DNA of 64,000 nucleotides from Thermoleophilia bacterium SCSIO 60948 (GTDB lineage Bacteria; Actinomycetota; Thermoleophilia; Solirubrobacterales; 70-9): contig CP053031.1 of the NCBI GenBank assembly GCA_021496505.1, forward strand, positions 806,001-870,000. Direction: 5' to 3'. Position 1 is the stretch's first letter; each line of letters opens with the position of its first letter. The notes under the pieces are model-generated. The model did not search any database. It was not told the DNA's origin and worked only from the letters and a program-made list of their open reading frames with translations. Of this stretch, positions 7,343 through 15,422 are shown piece by piece. A program made the position numbers and the translations under genes.

Positions 7343-9874
7343 ATGAAGACAGCGCGGACGGCGAGCGTGAGGACCCAGCCGAACCAGGCACCCCGCGCCA
7401 CCGCGACGACGCGGGGTTTGCTGGCCGGAATCCTCGTAGCCGCGACGATCCTCGCCCTCGACTTCGTGCTCGCCGGGATGTCGGCGACGATCACCGGCGC
7501 GTTCGTGCTCGCACCCTTCGCGGCGGCCGTCTACGCCGACGCGCGCCGCACCGCGATCGTCGCGCTGATCGCGACGGCGCTCGCGGCTGCGAGCTTCCTG
7601 TGGCACGGTGGCGTCGCCGATCCCGGGCACGGCGTGAGGACGGCGGTCGTATTCATCGGGTCGGGGTTCGCGGTGTTCGCGGCGGCGGCGCGGACGCGGG
7701 CCGCGACGCGCTCGCGACGGCTCGAGATCCTCGATGCCTTCGGCGACATAGCGATCTCGACCGATACGGGAGCGGTCCTCGACCGGATCGAGGCGATGCT
7801 CGTCCCAGAGGTCGCCGACCTCTGCCTGCTCGACGTCGTCGAGCCCGATGGCGGGGTCAGCCGGCTCGCGGAGCTCGGGTCGGCATCGCGCGGCGACGGC
7901 GCCAGCCTGCCGAGCGCCTGGCTGGGCCCTTTCTCGCGCGGCGGCGCCGAGGTCGCCCCCCGCCCGGTGGTGCTCACCCGCACCGACCGCGAGGATTCGC
8001 CCACCGAAGTCGGCTCCGAGCTCGCGCGCGCCGGCATCGCCTCCGCGATGGCGGCTCCGCTGACGATCCGAGGCGAGACGCGCGGCTCGCTGCTGCTCGG
8101 GCGGGTCCCCGGTCGCGCGCGATTCAGCGCCGGCGACGCAGGCTTCGCCTCCGCACTCGCCGGTCGCGTAGCCCTCGTGCTCGAGAACTCGGGCCTGAGC
8201 CGTGAGCTGACCGGGGTCGAGGCACGGCTGCGATCGGTCGTCTCGCTGATCGATGACGCCGTGCTGATCAGCGATCCCGGCGGGAGGATCGTCTTCGTCA
8301 ACGCTGCGGCGGAGTCGCTCTTCGGACTCGACGGCGAGGCCGAGATGCTCGGCGTTTCGCGCGAGGAGCTGCTCGGGGAGCTGCGGACCCGGACCGAGTC
8401 CGGGGATTCGATCGAGACCGACCGCCTGTTCAGCCCTGAGGCGGGGGAGATGGCGGCGCGCCTGTCGCTGCCCAACCGCGCAGAGGTCTGGGCGCGCGTT
8501 CGCACGCGGCGGATCGCCGGCGAATCGGGTGAGCCCGATCATCTCCTGACGACGATCGGGGATCAGTCCGACGTCAGGCGGGCGGCGTTCGCGCAGTCGT
8601 TGCTCGCGCGGACGGGCGGACTCCTCGTCCACTCGTCGGAGTACCGCAAGACCCTCGACGATGTCGCCCGGCTCGTCGTCGGCGAGTTCGCCGATCACTG
8701 TTCGATCAACCTGCCGGGCGAGGGCGGCGTCATCGAGCAGGTCGCCGTCGCCAACACCCAGCAGCACCGCCGCGCTGCGGCGATCCAGCTTCGCGAGCGC
8801 TACCCCGTCCGCGCCGGCGACGACGACCCGATCGCCCGGTGTCTCGCGAGTGGCGAGCCACTGCTGCTCCCGAGATCGGCCGAGATGACCGAGCAGCGCG
8901 CCCGCGACGAGACCGAGCGCTCGCTGATGCGCGAGGTGGGGCACGGATCGAGCCTGATCGTCCCGATGCGCTCCGGCGAGCGCATGATCGGAGTGATGGC
9001 CTTCACGAACCGCGAGGGCGGGCGGGCGTTCAGCGAGTTCGACCTCGAGATCGCGGTCGCGCTGGGACTTCGGGCGGGCGAGGCGATCGATAACGCCCGT
9101 CTCGCCACCGAACGCGCTCGCGTGGCCGAGATCCTCCAGCGCGAGCTGCTCCCGGCCAGGCTGCCGGTGATCGACGGCTGGGCGACGGCATCGATGTACC
9201 GGCCGGCCGGCGAGGTCAACCAGGTCGGCGGCGACTTCTACGACGCCTTCGAGGTGGACGGCGGCTGGGCGGTGATCCTCGGCGATGTCGTCGGGCGCGG
9301 GGCGAACGCGGCCTCGCTCACCGCCGAGGCTCGCCACACCCTGCGCACGGCCCTGACGCTGTCGGCCGACCCCGAGCAGGCGCTCGAGATCCTCGACGCT
9401 GGTTTTCGCCGCCGCTCCGGAGCCCGGCTCTGCTCGGTCGCGATAGCGATCCTCGGTGGCCCGTCCTCGCCGGGGGAGGTCCGGGTGTGGAGCGCCGGGC
9501 ATCCGCTGCCGTTGCTCGTTCGCGGCGGCACGGCGTTCGAGGTCGGAGAGCCGGGGCCGCTGCTGGGCATCGAGCTCGAGCCGAGCTGGCCCGAGACCTC
9601 ACTCGAGCTCGAACCCGGCGATCAGCTCGTCATCTACACCGACGGCGTCATCGAGGCTCGGGGCGAGAGCGAGCGCTTCGGTATCGGTCGAATGCGCGCG
9701 ACGGTGGCCTCGGCCTCCGAGCCCGCCGAGGCGATAGCGGCGGTCGAGGCGGCGCTTCGCAGGTTCCTGCCGGACGAGCTCGAGGACGACGCGGCGATGG
9801 TCGTCCTGCGGCGCTCGACGGGCCGTGCGCAGGGTGTCCGCTCCCGGGGGCCCTCGCGCCGGGCCGGCGGCTGA
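7343..9874 (+). CDS. Membrane sensor serine phosphatase: GAF-PAS-GAF-SpoIIE (RsbU/RsbP type)
   Basis: 843 residues. About four membrane helices (residues ~20-115) are followed by a GAF domain (~130-280), a PAS domain (~295-400; DDAVLISDPGGRIVFVNAAAESLFGL), a second GAF domain (~430-590) and a C-terminal PP2C/SpoIIE phosphatase domain (~610-830) with QVGGDFYDAF, ILGDVVGRG and an acidic EDDAAMVVLR end that would hold the metal-binding aspartates. It should dephosphorylate the STAS antagonist encoded divergently at 6830-7186 in response to a membrane or ligand signal. The ATG at 7343 follows GGCGAG; an upstream GTG at 7208 would overlap the STAS gene's leader. Confidence 0.85.
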   Translation: MKTARTASVRTQPNQAPRATATTRGLLAGILVAATILALDFVLAGMSATITGAFVLAPFAAAVYADARRTAIVALIATALAAASFLWHGGVADPGHGVRTAVVFIGSGFAVFAAAARTRAATRSRRLEILDAFGDIAISTDTGAVLDRIEAMLVPEVADLCLLDVVEPDGGVSRLAELGSASRGDGASLPSAWLGPFSRGGAEVAPRPVVLTRTDREDSPTEVGSELARAGIASAMAAPLTIRGETRGSLLLGRVPGRARFSAGDAGFASALAGRVALVLENSGLSRELTGVEARLRSVVSLIDDAVLISDPGGRIVFVNAAAESLFGLDGEAEMLGVSREELLGELRTRTESGDSIETDRLFSPEAGEMAARLSLPNRAEVWARVRTRRIAGESGEPDHLLTTIGDQSDVRRAAFAQSLLARTGGLLVHSSEYRKTLDDVARLVVGEFADHCSINLPGEGGVIEQVAVANTQQHRRAAAIQLRERYPVRAGDDDPIARCLASGEPLLLPRSAEMTEQRARDETERSLMREVGHGSSLIVPMRSGERMIGVMAFTNREGGRAFSEFDLEIAVALGLRAGEAIDNARLATERARVAEILQRELLPARLPVIDGWATASMYRPAGEVNQVGGDFYDAFEVDGGWAVILGDVVGRGANAASLTAEARHTLRTALTLSADPEQALEILDAGFRRRSGARLCSVAIAILGGPSSPGEVRVWSAGHPLPLLVRGGTAFEVGEPGPLLGIELEPSWPETSLELEPGDQLVIYTDGVIEARGESERFGIGRMRATVASASEPAEAIAAVEAALRRFLPDELEDDAAMVVLRRSTGRAQGVRSRGPSRRAGG

Positions 9875-9934
9875 GAGCCCGGACCGAGCGGGCAATCCTC
9901 GATTCACGGGGCGCGTCGGGCGGTTGGACCAGCG

Positions 9935-10426
9935 GTGCTCGGGTATCCCTTCGGTGTGCGTAAGGGCTTTCTGAAAAGCGATGCGCTCGAGCTCAGCCTC
10001 GATTCGGACCTGACCAACGCGGCGGTCGCCCGCCGCGAGGTGGGTGCGTACGCGTTCGCCGCCGGCTTCGACGAGGAGGCGGTCCAAGCCGCCCGGACCG
10101 TCGTGACCGAGGCGTTCACGAACGCCGCTTCGCATGCCTATGAAGAGGGCGAGGGACCGATCGAGATCGAGGCCCGAGCCGATGGGCCCGCCCTGACGGT
10201 CGTCGTCCGCGATTACGGCGACGGCATCAAGCCCTCACCCATCGCGAGCCAGGGACACGGTCGCCTCGGGTTGCTGATGATCGCCGCGCTCGCCGAGCTC
10301 TGTCAGATCCGGCGCCTGCGCCCTCGCGGCACCGAACTGCTGGCCGTGATCACCCGTTCGGGCGAGCCCTCCGCTCCGACCGGGCTCCGCACCTCCCGGT
10401 CCGAGCCGCGCACGCTCGTCGCCTGA
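9935..10426 (+). CDS. RsbW-like anti-sigma serine kinase (GHKL ATPase)
   Basis: 163 residues. A GHKL ATPase fold with the N-box VVTEAFTNAASHAYEEG (residues ~55-71), the G1 box VRDYGDGI and the G2 segment GHGRLGLLMIAALAE is the hallmark of RsbW/SpoIIAB kinases. These bind a sigma factor and phosphorylate the STAS antagonist. It is 60 bases downstream of the phosphatase gene, completing a partner-switching set. The Ser/Pro/Arg-rich tail after residue ~140 is not conserved. GTG 9935 (GGA 6 bases upstream) or GTG 9956 could be the start. The target may be the sigma factor at 5673 or one elsewhere. Confidence 0.8.
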   Translation: MLGYPFGVRKGFLKSDALELSLDSDLTNAAVARREVGAYAFAAGFDEEAVQAARTVVTEAFTNAASHAYEEGEGPIEIEARADGPALTVVVRDYGDGIKPSPIASQGHGRLGLLMIAALAELCQIRRLRPRGTELLAVITRSGEPSAPTGLRTSRSEPRTLVA

Positions 10427-10479
10427 GCCGGCGCCGACGGACTGAGCCGCCCGCCGCGCTCGGCGAATCGAGCGCCGCG

Positions 10480-11466
10480 TCAGCCGACCCGAGCGTGCTC
10501 GCGCGCCTCGTTGACGGACTCCGCGTCCGTGGCGGTGCGCCGGCCGCCCGCACGGACCGCCGAGAGCACCTCCGACGCGAGCTTCGCACCCTCCTCGGGT
10601 CGCTCGGGCGTCGCCGTGATCCGCACGACGACGTCGTCGCCGTCGAGTTCCTCGAGCGCGATGTGCGGCGGATAGCGGGTCGCCGTCGTAAGCGTCTCGC
10701 TGAGCCGGCGCTGAACCGCCGTCGGTGTCGTGTCGGCCGAGAATCGCGCCTTCATCTCGACGCGGTCGGGCTCACGCAGAGGGACGACCGCGAGCGTCAG
10801 CAGGACGCTGTTGGGCACCATGATCCGGTCGGCTCCGTCGATGAGCGTCGTGTAGAAGAGCCCGAGCTGACCGACCACGCCCTCGACGTTCCCGGCCATC
10901 GCACCGCCCTGTAGGCGCACGCGCTCACCGACCCGGAAGGGGCGGGTCGAGAGCAGCACCATGCCGGCGAAGAGGTTGCCGATCGTCTGCTGGGCGGCGA
11001 GACCGAGCACGACGGCTGTGAACGCGCCGCCGACCGCGAGCGTGTCGGCGTTCAGGCCGGCTATCCGCAGCGCCACGATGATCATCACCCCGACGGTCGC
11101 GAGCCGGATGATGAACCCCAGCGTTCCGGCGAGACCCGGGTCGAGGCGCCGGAAGAGCGTCGGCGCGAGGCCTTGACCGAGGTTGCGGGCGAGAGCCCAG
11201 CCGAGCACGACGAGCAGTCCGACCGTGGCGATCCTCGCCTCCGTCGCGTAGCCCGGGAACAGATCCTGGCGCTGTGAGAAGCCGACCAGCACCGCCGCGA
11301 TCGCGATCACGAGCACGACCACTCCGCCGCGGGCACGTCCGACCTTGCTCCGGTCGACCTCGCCGGCGAGCCCGACCTGGCGCCAGACCTCGGTCCGCGA
11401 CTCGAAGAGCTCGCGTGCCTTAGCGCCCTTTATTCCCTGCTTATTCGGTTCTTTTCCCTTCAACAT
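10480..11466 (-). CDS. MscS-family mechanosensitive channel
   Basis: 328 residues. An unusually lysine-rich N-terminus of about 20 residues is followed by membrane helices near residues 47-65, 78-95, 110-140 and the pore helix region LAVGGAFTAVVLGLAAQQTIGNLFAGMVLL (~145-175). The soluble beta/alpha-beta vestibule follows (PFRVGERVRLQG, VVGQLGLFYTTLIDGADRIMVPNSVLL). The Gly/Ala-rich pore helix and the IMVPNS motif define the MscS family, which releases ions under hypo-osmotic stress. It is convergent with the kinase gene. A TATGGT box 9 bases before the ATG suggests a near-leaderless message. Confidence 0.85.
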   Translation of the reverse strand: MLKGKEPNKQGIKGAKARELFESRTEVWRQVGLAGEVDRSKVGRARGGVVVLVIAIAAVLVGFSQRQDLFPGYATEARIATVGLLVVLGWALARNLGQGLAPTLFRRLDPGLAGTLGFIIRLATVGVMIIVALRIAGLNADTLAVGGAFTAVVLGLAAQQTIGNLFAGMVLLSTRPFRVGERVRLQGGAMAGNVEGVVGQLGLFYTTLIDGADRIMVPNSVLLTLAVVPLREPDRVEMKARFSADTTPTAVQRRLSETLTTATRYPPHIALEELDGDDVVVRITATPERPEEGAKLASEVLSAVRAGGRRTATDAESVNEAREHARVG

Positions 11467-11475
11467 CGACGCGTC

Positions 11476-11481
11476 ACCATA
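11476..11481 (-). promoter_or_regulatory. -10 box TATGGT of the MscS gene
   Basis: TATGGT on the minus strand, 9 bases before the ATG at 11466. Predicted transcript start is within about 2 bases of the start codon. Confidence 0.4.
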
Positions 11482-11574
11482 GGACCCTTCGAGGGGGGTT
11501 GTGAACCCATCTGACGGTGGCGTCGGTCACACGCCGCGACGGTCTCGCGGAGTGCCCGGTTCCGCTCCCGCACC

Positions 11575-11580
11575 TATAGT
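11575..11580 (+). promoter_or_regulatory. -10 box TATAGT, leaderless geometry, for the TetR uORF
   Basis: TATAGT followed by exactly 7 bases and then a GTG codon (11588) that opens the 20-codon upstream ORF of the TetR gene. Confidence 0.5.
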
Positions 11581-11587
11581 CGGCGCG

Positions 11588-11650
11588 GTGAGCCGAACGT
11601 CCCTGAGCGAGAGAGCCCTCCACGGCGCAGCCGGCGGCGCCCGCCGATGA
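11588..11650 (+). CDS. Putative leaderless 20-codon upstream ORF coupled to the TetR gene
   Basis: GTG at 11588 opens a 20-residue frame (MSRTSLSERALHGAAGGARR) whose TGA stop at 11648 overlaps the ATG of the TetR gene in an ATGA. The GTG is placed exactly 7 bases after a TATAGT box, the geometry of a leaderless start. The TetR gene itself has no clear Shine-Dalgarno sequence, so ribosomes finishing this peptide could restart on it. No homology is expected for a peptide this short, and the coding claim is an inference from geometry. Confidence 0.45.
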   Translation: MSRTSLSERALHGAAGGARR

Positions 11651-12249
11651 CCGCCAACGCGCCTCCCGCCGAGCGCCGCCGCCAGATCCTCGACGCCGCC
11701 GCCCGCGTCTTCGCGCGTCGGGGCTTCCACGCCTGTCGCGTCTCCGACATCGCCACGGAGGCGGGGGTCGCCCACGGGCTGCTCTACCACTACTTCCGCT
11801 CGAAGGAGGAGGTGCTCGACGAGCTCTTCGTCGAGCGCTGGGAGCTGCTCCTGCGTGCGATCGCCTCGGCGGACGCGAAACCGATCAGCCCGCGCGAGAA
11901 GCTCGATGAGGTCGCCGGTTTCATCATCGACTCCTACCGCCGCGATCCCGACCTGATGAAGGTGATCATCGTCGAGGTCACGCGGGCCGCGAACTCGTTC
12001 GGGCGTACGCACCTCGACGAGATCCGCCGCGCCTACGACCTGATCGCCCAGATCGTGCGCGGAGCGCAGTCCGACGGGGTCTTCCGCTCGGACGTCGACC
12101 CTCTGTTCGCGTCGCTGTGGTTCTACGGTTCGATCGAGCAGCTGCTCTCGGGCTGGATCTTCGAGCTGATCCCCGGTGCCGACGCCGACTACGACCGCGC
12201 CCGTCGCGATCTCGTCGAGACGATCGCCAGCGGGCTCGAAGCGCGTTGA
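11647..12249 (+). CDS. TetR/AcrR-family transcriptional regulator
   Basis: 200 residues. The N-terminal helix-turn-helix spans residues ~10-56 (RRQILDAAARVFARRGFHACRVSDIATEAGVAHGLLYHYFRSKEEVLDELF split over the usual three helices), a textbook TetR DNA-binding domain. The C-terminal half is an all-helical ligand-binding domain of the FadR/RutR-like type (YRRDPDLMKVIIVEVTR). Its target is unknown; the string of small envelope genes downstream (12353-13232) is one candidate. Translation is likely coupled to the short frame ending on its start codon. Confidence 0.9.
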   Translation: MTANAPPAERRRQILDAAARVFARRGFHACRVSDIATEAGVAHGLLYHYFRSKEEVLDELFVERWELLLRAIASADAKPISPREKLDEVAGFIIDSYRRDPDLMKVIIVEVTRAANSFGRTHLDEIRRAYDLIAQIVRGAQSDGVFRSDVDPLFASLWFYGSIEQLLSGWIFELIPGADADYDRARRDLVETIASGLEAR

Positions 12250-12352
12250 CCCGCCGAGCGGATCGCGCTGCGGCCGCCGGCTCTGGTTTGATTGAGCCCG
12301 CGCGCGGTCAGGAGGGCTCGAACGGCCCGTGTCGATCGTCGATGGAGAAGCC

Positions 12353-12487
12353 TTGAACAACGATCTCGTAAAGCGACTCGCCTGGAGCGGCATGCTGGCC
12401 GGCGCCGGCGCCCTGGCCGCGATCGCGGCCAACCGCGTCGCCGCGGTGGTCTACCGCCGGGTCTTCGGAGAGGATCCGCCCGAATGA
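12353..12487 (+). CDS. DUF4235-like small membrane protein
   Basis: 44 residues from a TTG start preceded by GGAGAAG. One hydrophobic Gly/Ala-rich helix (SGMLAGAGALAAIAAN) is followed by VVYRRVFGEDPPE, the C-terminal signature seen in actinobacterial DUF4235 proteins. Its stop overlaps the next gene's ATG (ATGA). It is shorter than most DUF4235 proteins. With the next two genes it forms a tight, co-translated string of small envelope proteins. Function unknown. Confidence 0.65.
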   Translation: MNNDLVKRLAWSGMLAGAGALAAIAANRVAAVVYRRVFGEDPPE

Positions 12488-12957
12488 GTCCCGAGCCCGA
12501 ACCCCGGCCCGTCGCCGAGCCGCGCAAGGACGATCCTTCGCAGCTGTCGGTCGGCGAGCTCGTCATCGACGTCTCCGAGCGCACCTCCGGGCTCGTCCGC
12601 GAGGAGATCGCGCTCGCCAAGGCCGAGGTCTCCGAGAAGGTCTCCAAGCTCGTCAAGGGCTCGGTCGTCGGCATCGCCGCCGGAATCTTCGCGCTGCTCG
12701 GCCTGGCGATGATCATGCACGCCTTCGCCTGGCTGCTGAACGACCTCTTCTTCGGCGACAACGTCTGGCTCGGCTTCCTCGTCGAAGCGGTTCTGTTCTT
12801 CGTGATCGCGGCGATCGCCGGTCTCGTCGCCTTCAAGGCGGTCAAGGGCGGAGCCCCGCCCACGCCCGACATGGCGATCGAAGAGGCCAAGCGGACCAAG
12901 CAGACGCTGAGCGGCTCGACGACCCCCGAGCCCGTTGCGAAGAAGGCGGAGGGCTGA
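12484..12957 (+). CDS. Phage holin-like superfamily III / YqjE-type membrane protein
   Basis: 157 residues. A helical, charged N-terminal half (ELVIDVSERTSGLVREEIAL, residues ~22-45, and a coiled stretch AKAEVSEKVSKLVKG) is followed by two membrane helices (~62-85 and ~95-118) and a polar tail. This is the layout of the actinobacterial putative holin-X / YqjE family, chromosomal proteins of unknown role, not true phage lysis holins. It overlaps both neighbours (ATGA upstream, TGATG downstream). Confidence 0.75.
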   Translation: MSPEPEPRPVAEPRKDDPSQLSVGELVIDVSERTSGLVREEIALAKAEVSEKVSKLVKGSVVGIAAGIFALLGLAMIMHAFAWLLNDLFFGDNVWLGFLVEAVLFFVIAAIAGLVAFKAVKGGAPPTPDMAIEEAKRTKQTLSGSTTPEPVAKKAEG

Positions 12958-13232
12958 TGGCGAACGAACCCGTCTACAGGGCCGGAGCCGGCGAGCCGGT
13001 CGGTCGTCCGAGCGCCGGAGCGCCCGGGCGCACCTCCGAGCAGATCCGCGCCGACATCGAGCGACAGCGAAACGAGCTCGGCCAGTCGGTCGACGTGCTG
13101 CGGACTCGCGTCAACGAGCTCACGGACTGGCGCCGGCAGGTGGAGGCGCATCGGACCGAGCTGACTGTTGCAGCGGGCGTTGTGGGCTTTGTCATTGGTG
13201 TGCGGCTGATCGCACGCTGGCGCCGTAGCTAG
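12957..13232 (+). CDS. DUF3618 protein
   Basis: 91 residues. The central part GRTSEQIRADIERQRNELGQSVDVLRTRVNEL (seen in two consecutive helices, residues ~22-55) is the DUF3618 signature (an IR.dIe.tR.eL-type helix), followed by one C-terminal membrane helix (~70-86) and RWRRS. Family members are tail-anchored envelope proteins found with YqjE- and DUF4235-type proteins. Start codon overlaps the preceding stop. Confidence 0.85.
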   Translation: MANEPVYRAGAGEPVGRPSAGAPGRTSEQIRADIERQRNELGQSVDVLRTRVNELTDWRRQVEAHRTELTVAAGVVGFVIGVRLIARWRRS

Positions 13233-13411
13233 CGCAGCTCGGTCCTCAACGGGGCGGGGCCTGCAAAGCGGCGCCACTCGGGGTCATCGATCGGTCGTGT
13301 GCGGAGCACACTTCCCTCCCTGCTTCCCCCGATTGGCTTGCTTTTCGGCCCCGTTCGGTTGGCGGCTGGGGCTCGGGGCCGCTCGGTGGACGTGCGCGCG
13401 CCGTTGGTGCG

Positions 13412-14296
13412 CTAGCCCTCGAGGATCTTGGGGTCGAGGCCTCCGACCCCGAGCAGGCCTGGGCCGACGTGTGATCCGATGACGGGACCCACCTCGGAGA
13501 CGAATATGGGCTCGTTGCCGAAGATCGAGCGGCATGCCTCGACGAGGCGCTCGGCTGTCTCGGAGTCCTGGATGTGCTGGACGACCCAGGCCGTCTTGCC
13601 TTCGCGCTCGAGCTGGCGGGCGAACTCGACCATGCGCTCGAACGCCCGGCGGCGGGTCCGCACGCGCTCGACCGGCGTGATCTCCTCCTCGAGCGTGAGG
13701 ATCGGCTTGATCTGAAGCGCCGAGCCGAGCCACGCCTGAGCCGACCCGATGCGACCGCCGCGGCGCAGGAACTCGAGCGTGTCGATCGCGAACCACATCT
13801 GGAGCGACCGACGAGCTCGTTCGGCGGCGGCGAGCGCCTCGCCGGCGTCGGCTCCGCGTGCCGCGGCACGGGCGGCGGCGATCACGAGGAAGCCCTGGCC
13901 GCCGCAGGCCGAGCGGCTGTCCATCAGCTGGATGCGGTCCTCGCCGATTCCGCCCTTGACTAGGTGGTCGCGAGCGGCCTGTGCGGCTCCGAAGGTGCCT
14001 GAGATGCCGGCCGAGATGTGGATTGAGGCGATGTCGCGCCCGGCATCGAGCAACGGGGTCCACGCCTCGACGAAATCGCCGACCGAAGGCTGCGAGGTCG
14101 TCGCGACCGCTCCGCTCTGTCGCAGGCGCTCGAAGAAGGCGCCGTAGTCGGCCGGACCGATCTGGCTCTCGGCCTGCTGATCGTCGCCGACCGACACGTA
14201 GAGGCTGACCCTCTCGACGTCGAGCTCGGCGCTCAGGTCGTCCGGCAGGTAGGCGGTCGTATCGGTTACGACCGCGGTCTTCGCTCCGCTCTCCAC
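13412..14296 (-). CDS. DegV family fatty-acid-binding protein
   Basis: 294 residues. The fold begins with the DegV signature TAVVTDTTAYLPDDL. Next come TTSQPSVGDFVEAW (lipid-carboxylate binding Thr/Ser region), ISAGISGTFGAA, the DSRSACGGQGFLV segment and the C-terminal GPVIGSHVGPGLLGVGG (the SHxGPGA-type motif). In the FakB system such proteins deliver fatty acids to the kinase FakA; no FakA is seen here. GTG 14296 is the assumed start, since TTG 14314 adds six poorly supported residues. It is divergent from the SDR gene. Confidence 0.85.
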   Translation of the reverse strand: MESGAKTAVVTDTTAYLPDDLSAELDVERVSLYVSVGDDQQAESQIGPADYGAFFERLRQSGAVATTSQPSVGDFVEAWTPLLDAGRDIASIHISAGISGTFGAAQAARDHLVKGGIGEDRIQLMDSRSACGGQGFLVIAAARAAARGADAGEALAAAERARRSLQMWFAIDTLEFLRRGGRIGSAQAWLGSALQIKPILTLEEEITPVERVRTRRRAFERMVEFARQLEREGKTAWVVQHIQDSETAERLVEACRSIFGNEPIFVSEVGPVIGSHVGPGLLGVGGLDPKILEG

Positions 14297-14350
14297 CGCG
14301 AGCGGTTCTATCAACTTCGCGCGAGTTCGCCCCGGCCGGCGAGGCCGCTC

Positions 14351-14356
14351 TAGAGT
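14351..14356 (+). promoter_or_regulatory. -10 box TAGAGT, leaderless geometry, for the SDR gene
   Basis: TAGAGT followed by exactly 7 bases and the ATG at 14364. The alternative GTG at 14355 lies inside the box, which supports the ATG as start. Confidence 0.5.
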
Positions 14357-14363
14357 GCCGCCG

Positions 14364-15422
14364 ATGGCACAGACGTTGTTGACCGGAGCGTCGGGTTTCA
14401 TCGGTTCCCACCTCGCCCGCGCGCTTGCCGACCGCGGCGACGATCTCGTGGTTCTGGCGCGCCGAAGCTCGAGGCTGGACGGTCTCGAAGGGATCGATTT
14501 CAAGCACGTCACAGGCGACGTCACCGACCGCCGGCAGGTGCGTCGCGCGCTCGACGGCGTCAGCCGGGTCTTCAACGTCGCCGGCGCGACCTCGATGCGC
14601 GAGCGCGACCGCGAACAGGTCTTCGACACAAACGTCCGCGGCGCGCGGACGGTCTTCGAGGAGGCGCTCGAGGCGGGGGTGGAGCGCGTCGTGCACACCT
14701 CCTCTGTCGTCGCCGTCGGTCCGGCGCGGCCGAACGGAGTCGCCGACGAGACGCAGCCGTTCCGCTCCGGCGGGCTCGGGATCACCTACGTCAACTCGAA
14801 GCGCGAGGCCGAGGTCGAGGGCCTTCGGATGGCGGCGAAGGGACTGCCGATCGTCTTCACCAACCCCGCCTTCGTGCTCGGGCCCGATGATCCCAATGGC
14901 ACGTCGATGTCGCTCGTCCGGCGCTTCCTGCTGCGCCAGATCCCGATCTACGTCGACGGTGCTCTCAACATCGTCGACGTGCGCGACGTCGCCAGGGGCC
15001 ATCTGCTTGCCGATGAGAAAGGCGAGGTGGGCGAGCGCTACATCCTCGGCGCCCGTAATTTCACCTTCGATCGGCTGTTCGCCGACCTGTCGCGGATCTC
15101 CGGCGTCGAACCCCCGCCGCTCAAGGTTCCGGGCGCGCTCGCCGAGACGGCGCTCGGCCTCGCCGGGCGGCTCGGCGTGTCGCTGCCGACCTCGCGCGAC
15201 GAGGTCCGCTCCGCCGCCCAGTGGTGGACCTACAGCTCGGCCAAGGCAAAGCGCGAGCTCGGGTTCGATCCGCGCCCGCACGAGGGGACGCTCGAGGACG
15301 CGGTCGCCTGGCAGTCGGCGAACCTGCGCGGGCGGCGGCGTGGCATCGGCGCCGTCGAGGAGCGCGCGCTGAAGCTGATCGGTGGCGCCGCGCGGACCGG
15401 CCACGGGATCGTCGGCCGGTGA
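14364..15422 (+). CDS. NAD-dependent epimerase/dehydratase (dihydroflavonol-4-reductase / HpnA-like SDR)
   Basis: 352 residues, extended short-chain dehydrogenase. The nucleotide-binding LLTGASGFIGSHLA is at residues 4-17, VFNVAGATS follows, and the catalytic Ser (HTSSVVAVG) and YVNSK (Tyr/Lys) triad are present. Then NPAFVLGPDDPNGTS and VDVRDVARGHLLA match the DFR/HpnA-like group. Related proteins act in isoprenoid, steroid or lipid-linked sugar metabolism; the substrate is not determinable. Its TGA overlaps the next gene's GTG (GTGA), indicating an operon. Confidence 0.85.
   Translation: MAQTLLTGASGFIGSHLARALADRGDDLVVLARRSSRLDGLEGIDFKHVTGDVTDRRQVRRALDGVSRVFNVAGATSMRERDREQVFDTNVRGARTVFEEALEAGVERVVHTSSVVAVGPARPNGVADETQPFRSGGLGITYVNSKREAEVEGLRMAAKGLPIVFTNPAFVLGPDDPNGTSMSLVRRFLLRQIPIYVDGALNIVDVRDVARGHLLADEKGEVGERYILGARNFTFDRLFADLSRISGVEPPPLKVPGALAETALGLAGRLGVSLPTSRDEVRSAAQWWTYSSAKAKRELGFDPRPHEGTLEDAVAWQSANLRGRRRGIGAVEERALKLIGGAARTGHGIVGR

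Noticed and set aside
7187-9502. Long N-terminal extension of the STAS frame
   Set aside because: The extra 770 residues are antisense to the SpoIIE-type phosphatase and have shadow composition; only the final 118 codons form a STAS domain.
11400-11466. Lysine-rich, AT-richer N-terminus of the MscS protein as a sign of transfer or a misplaced start
   Set aside because: It is only about 20 codons, the -10 box lies 9 bases before this ATG, and no better start follows before the first membrane helix.
12484-12957. Phage origin suggested by the holin-like protein
   Set aside because: The holin-X/YqjE families are chromosomal in actinobacteria; there is no endolysin, integrase or other phage gene nearby.
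13284-15404. 706-codon minus-strand frame across DegV and SDR genes
   Set aside because: It runs antisense through the SDR and out of frame through DegV, both of which have intact family motifs; the translation is arginine-rich shadow.
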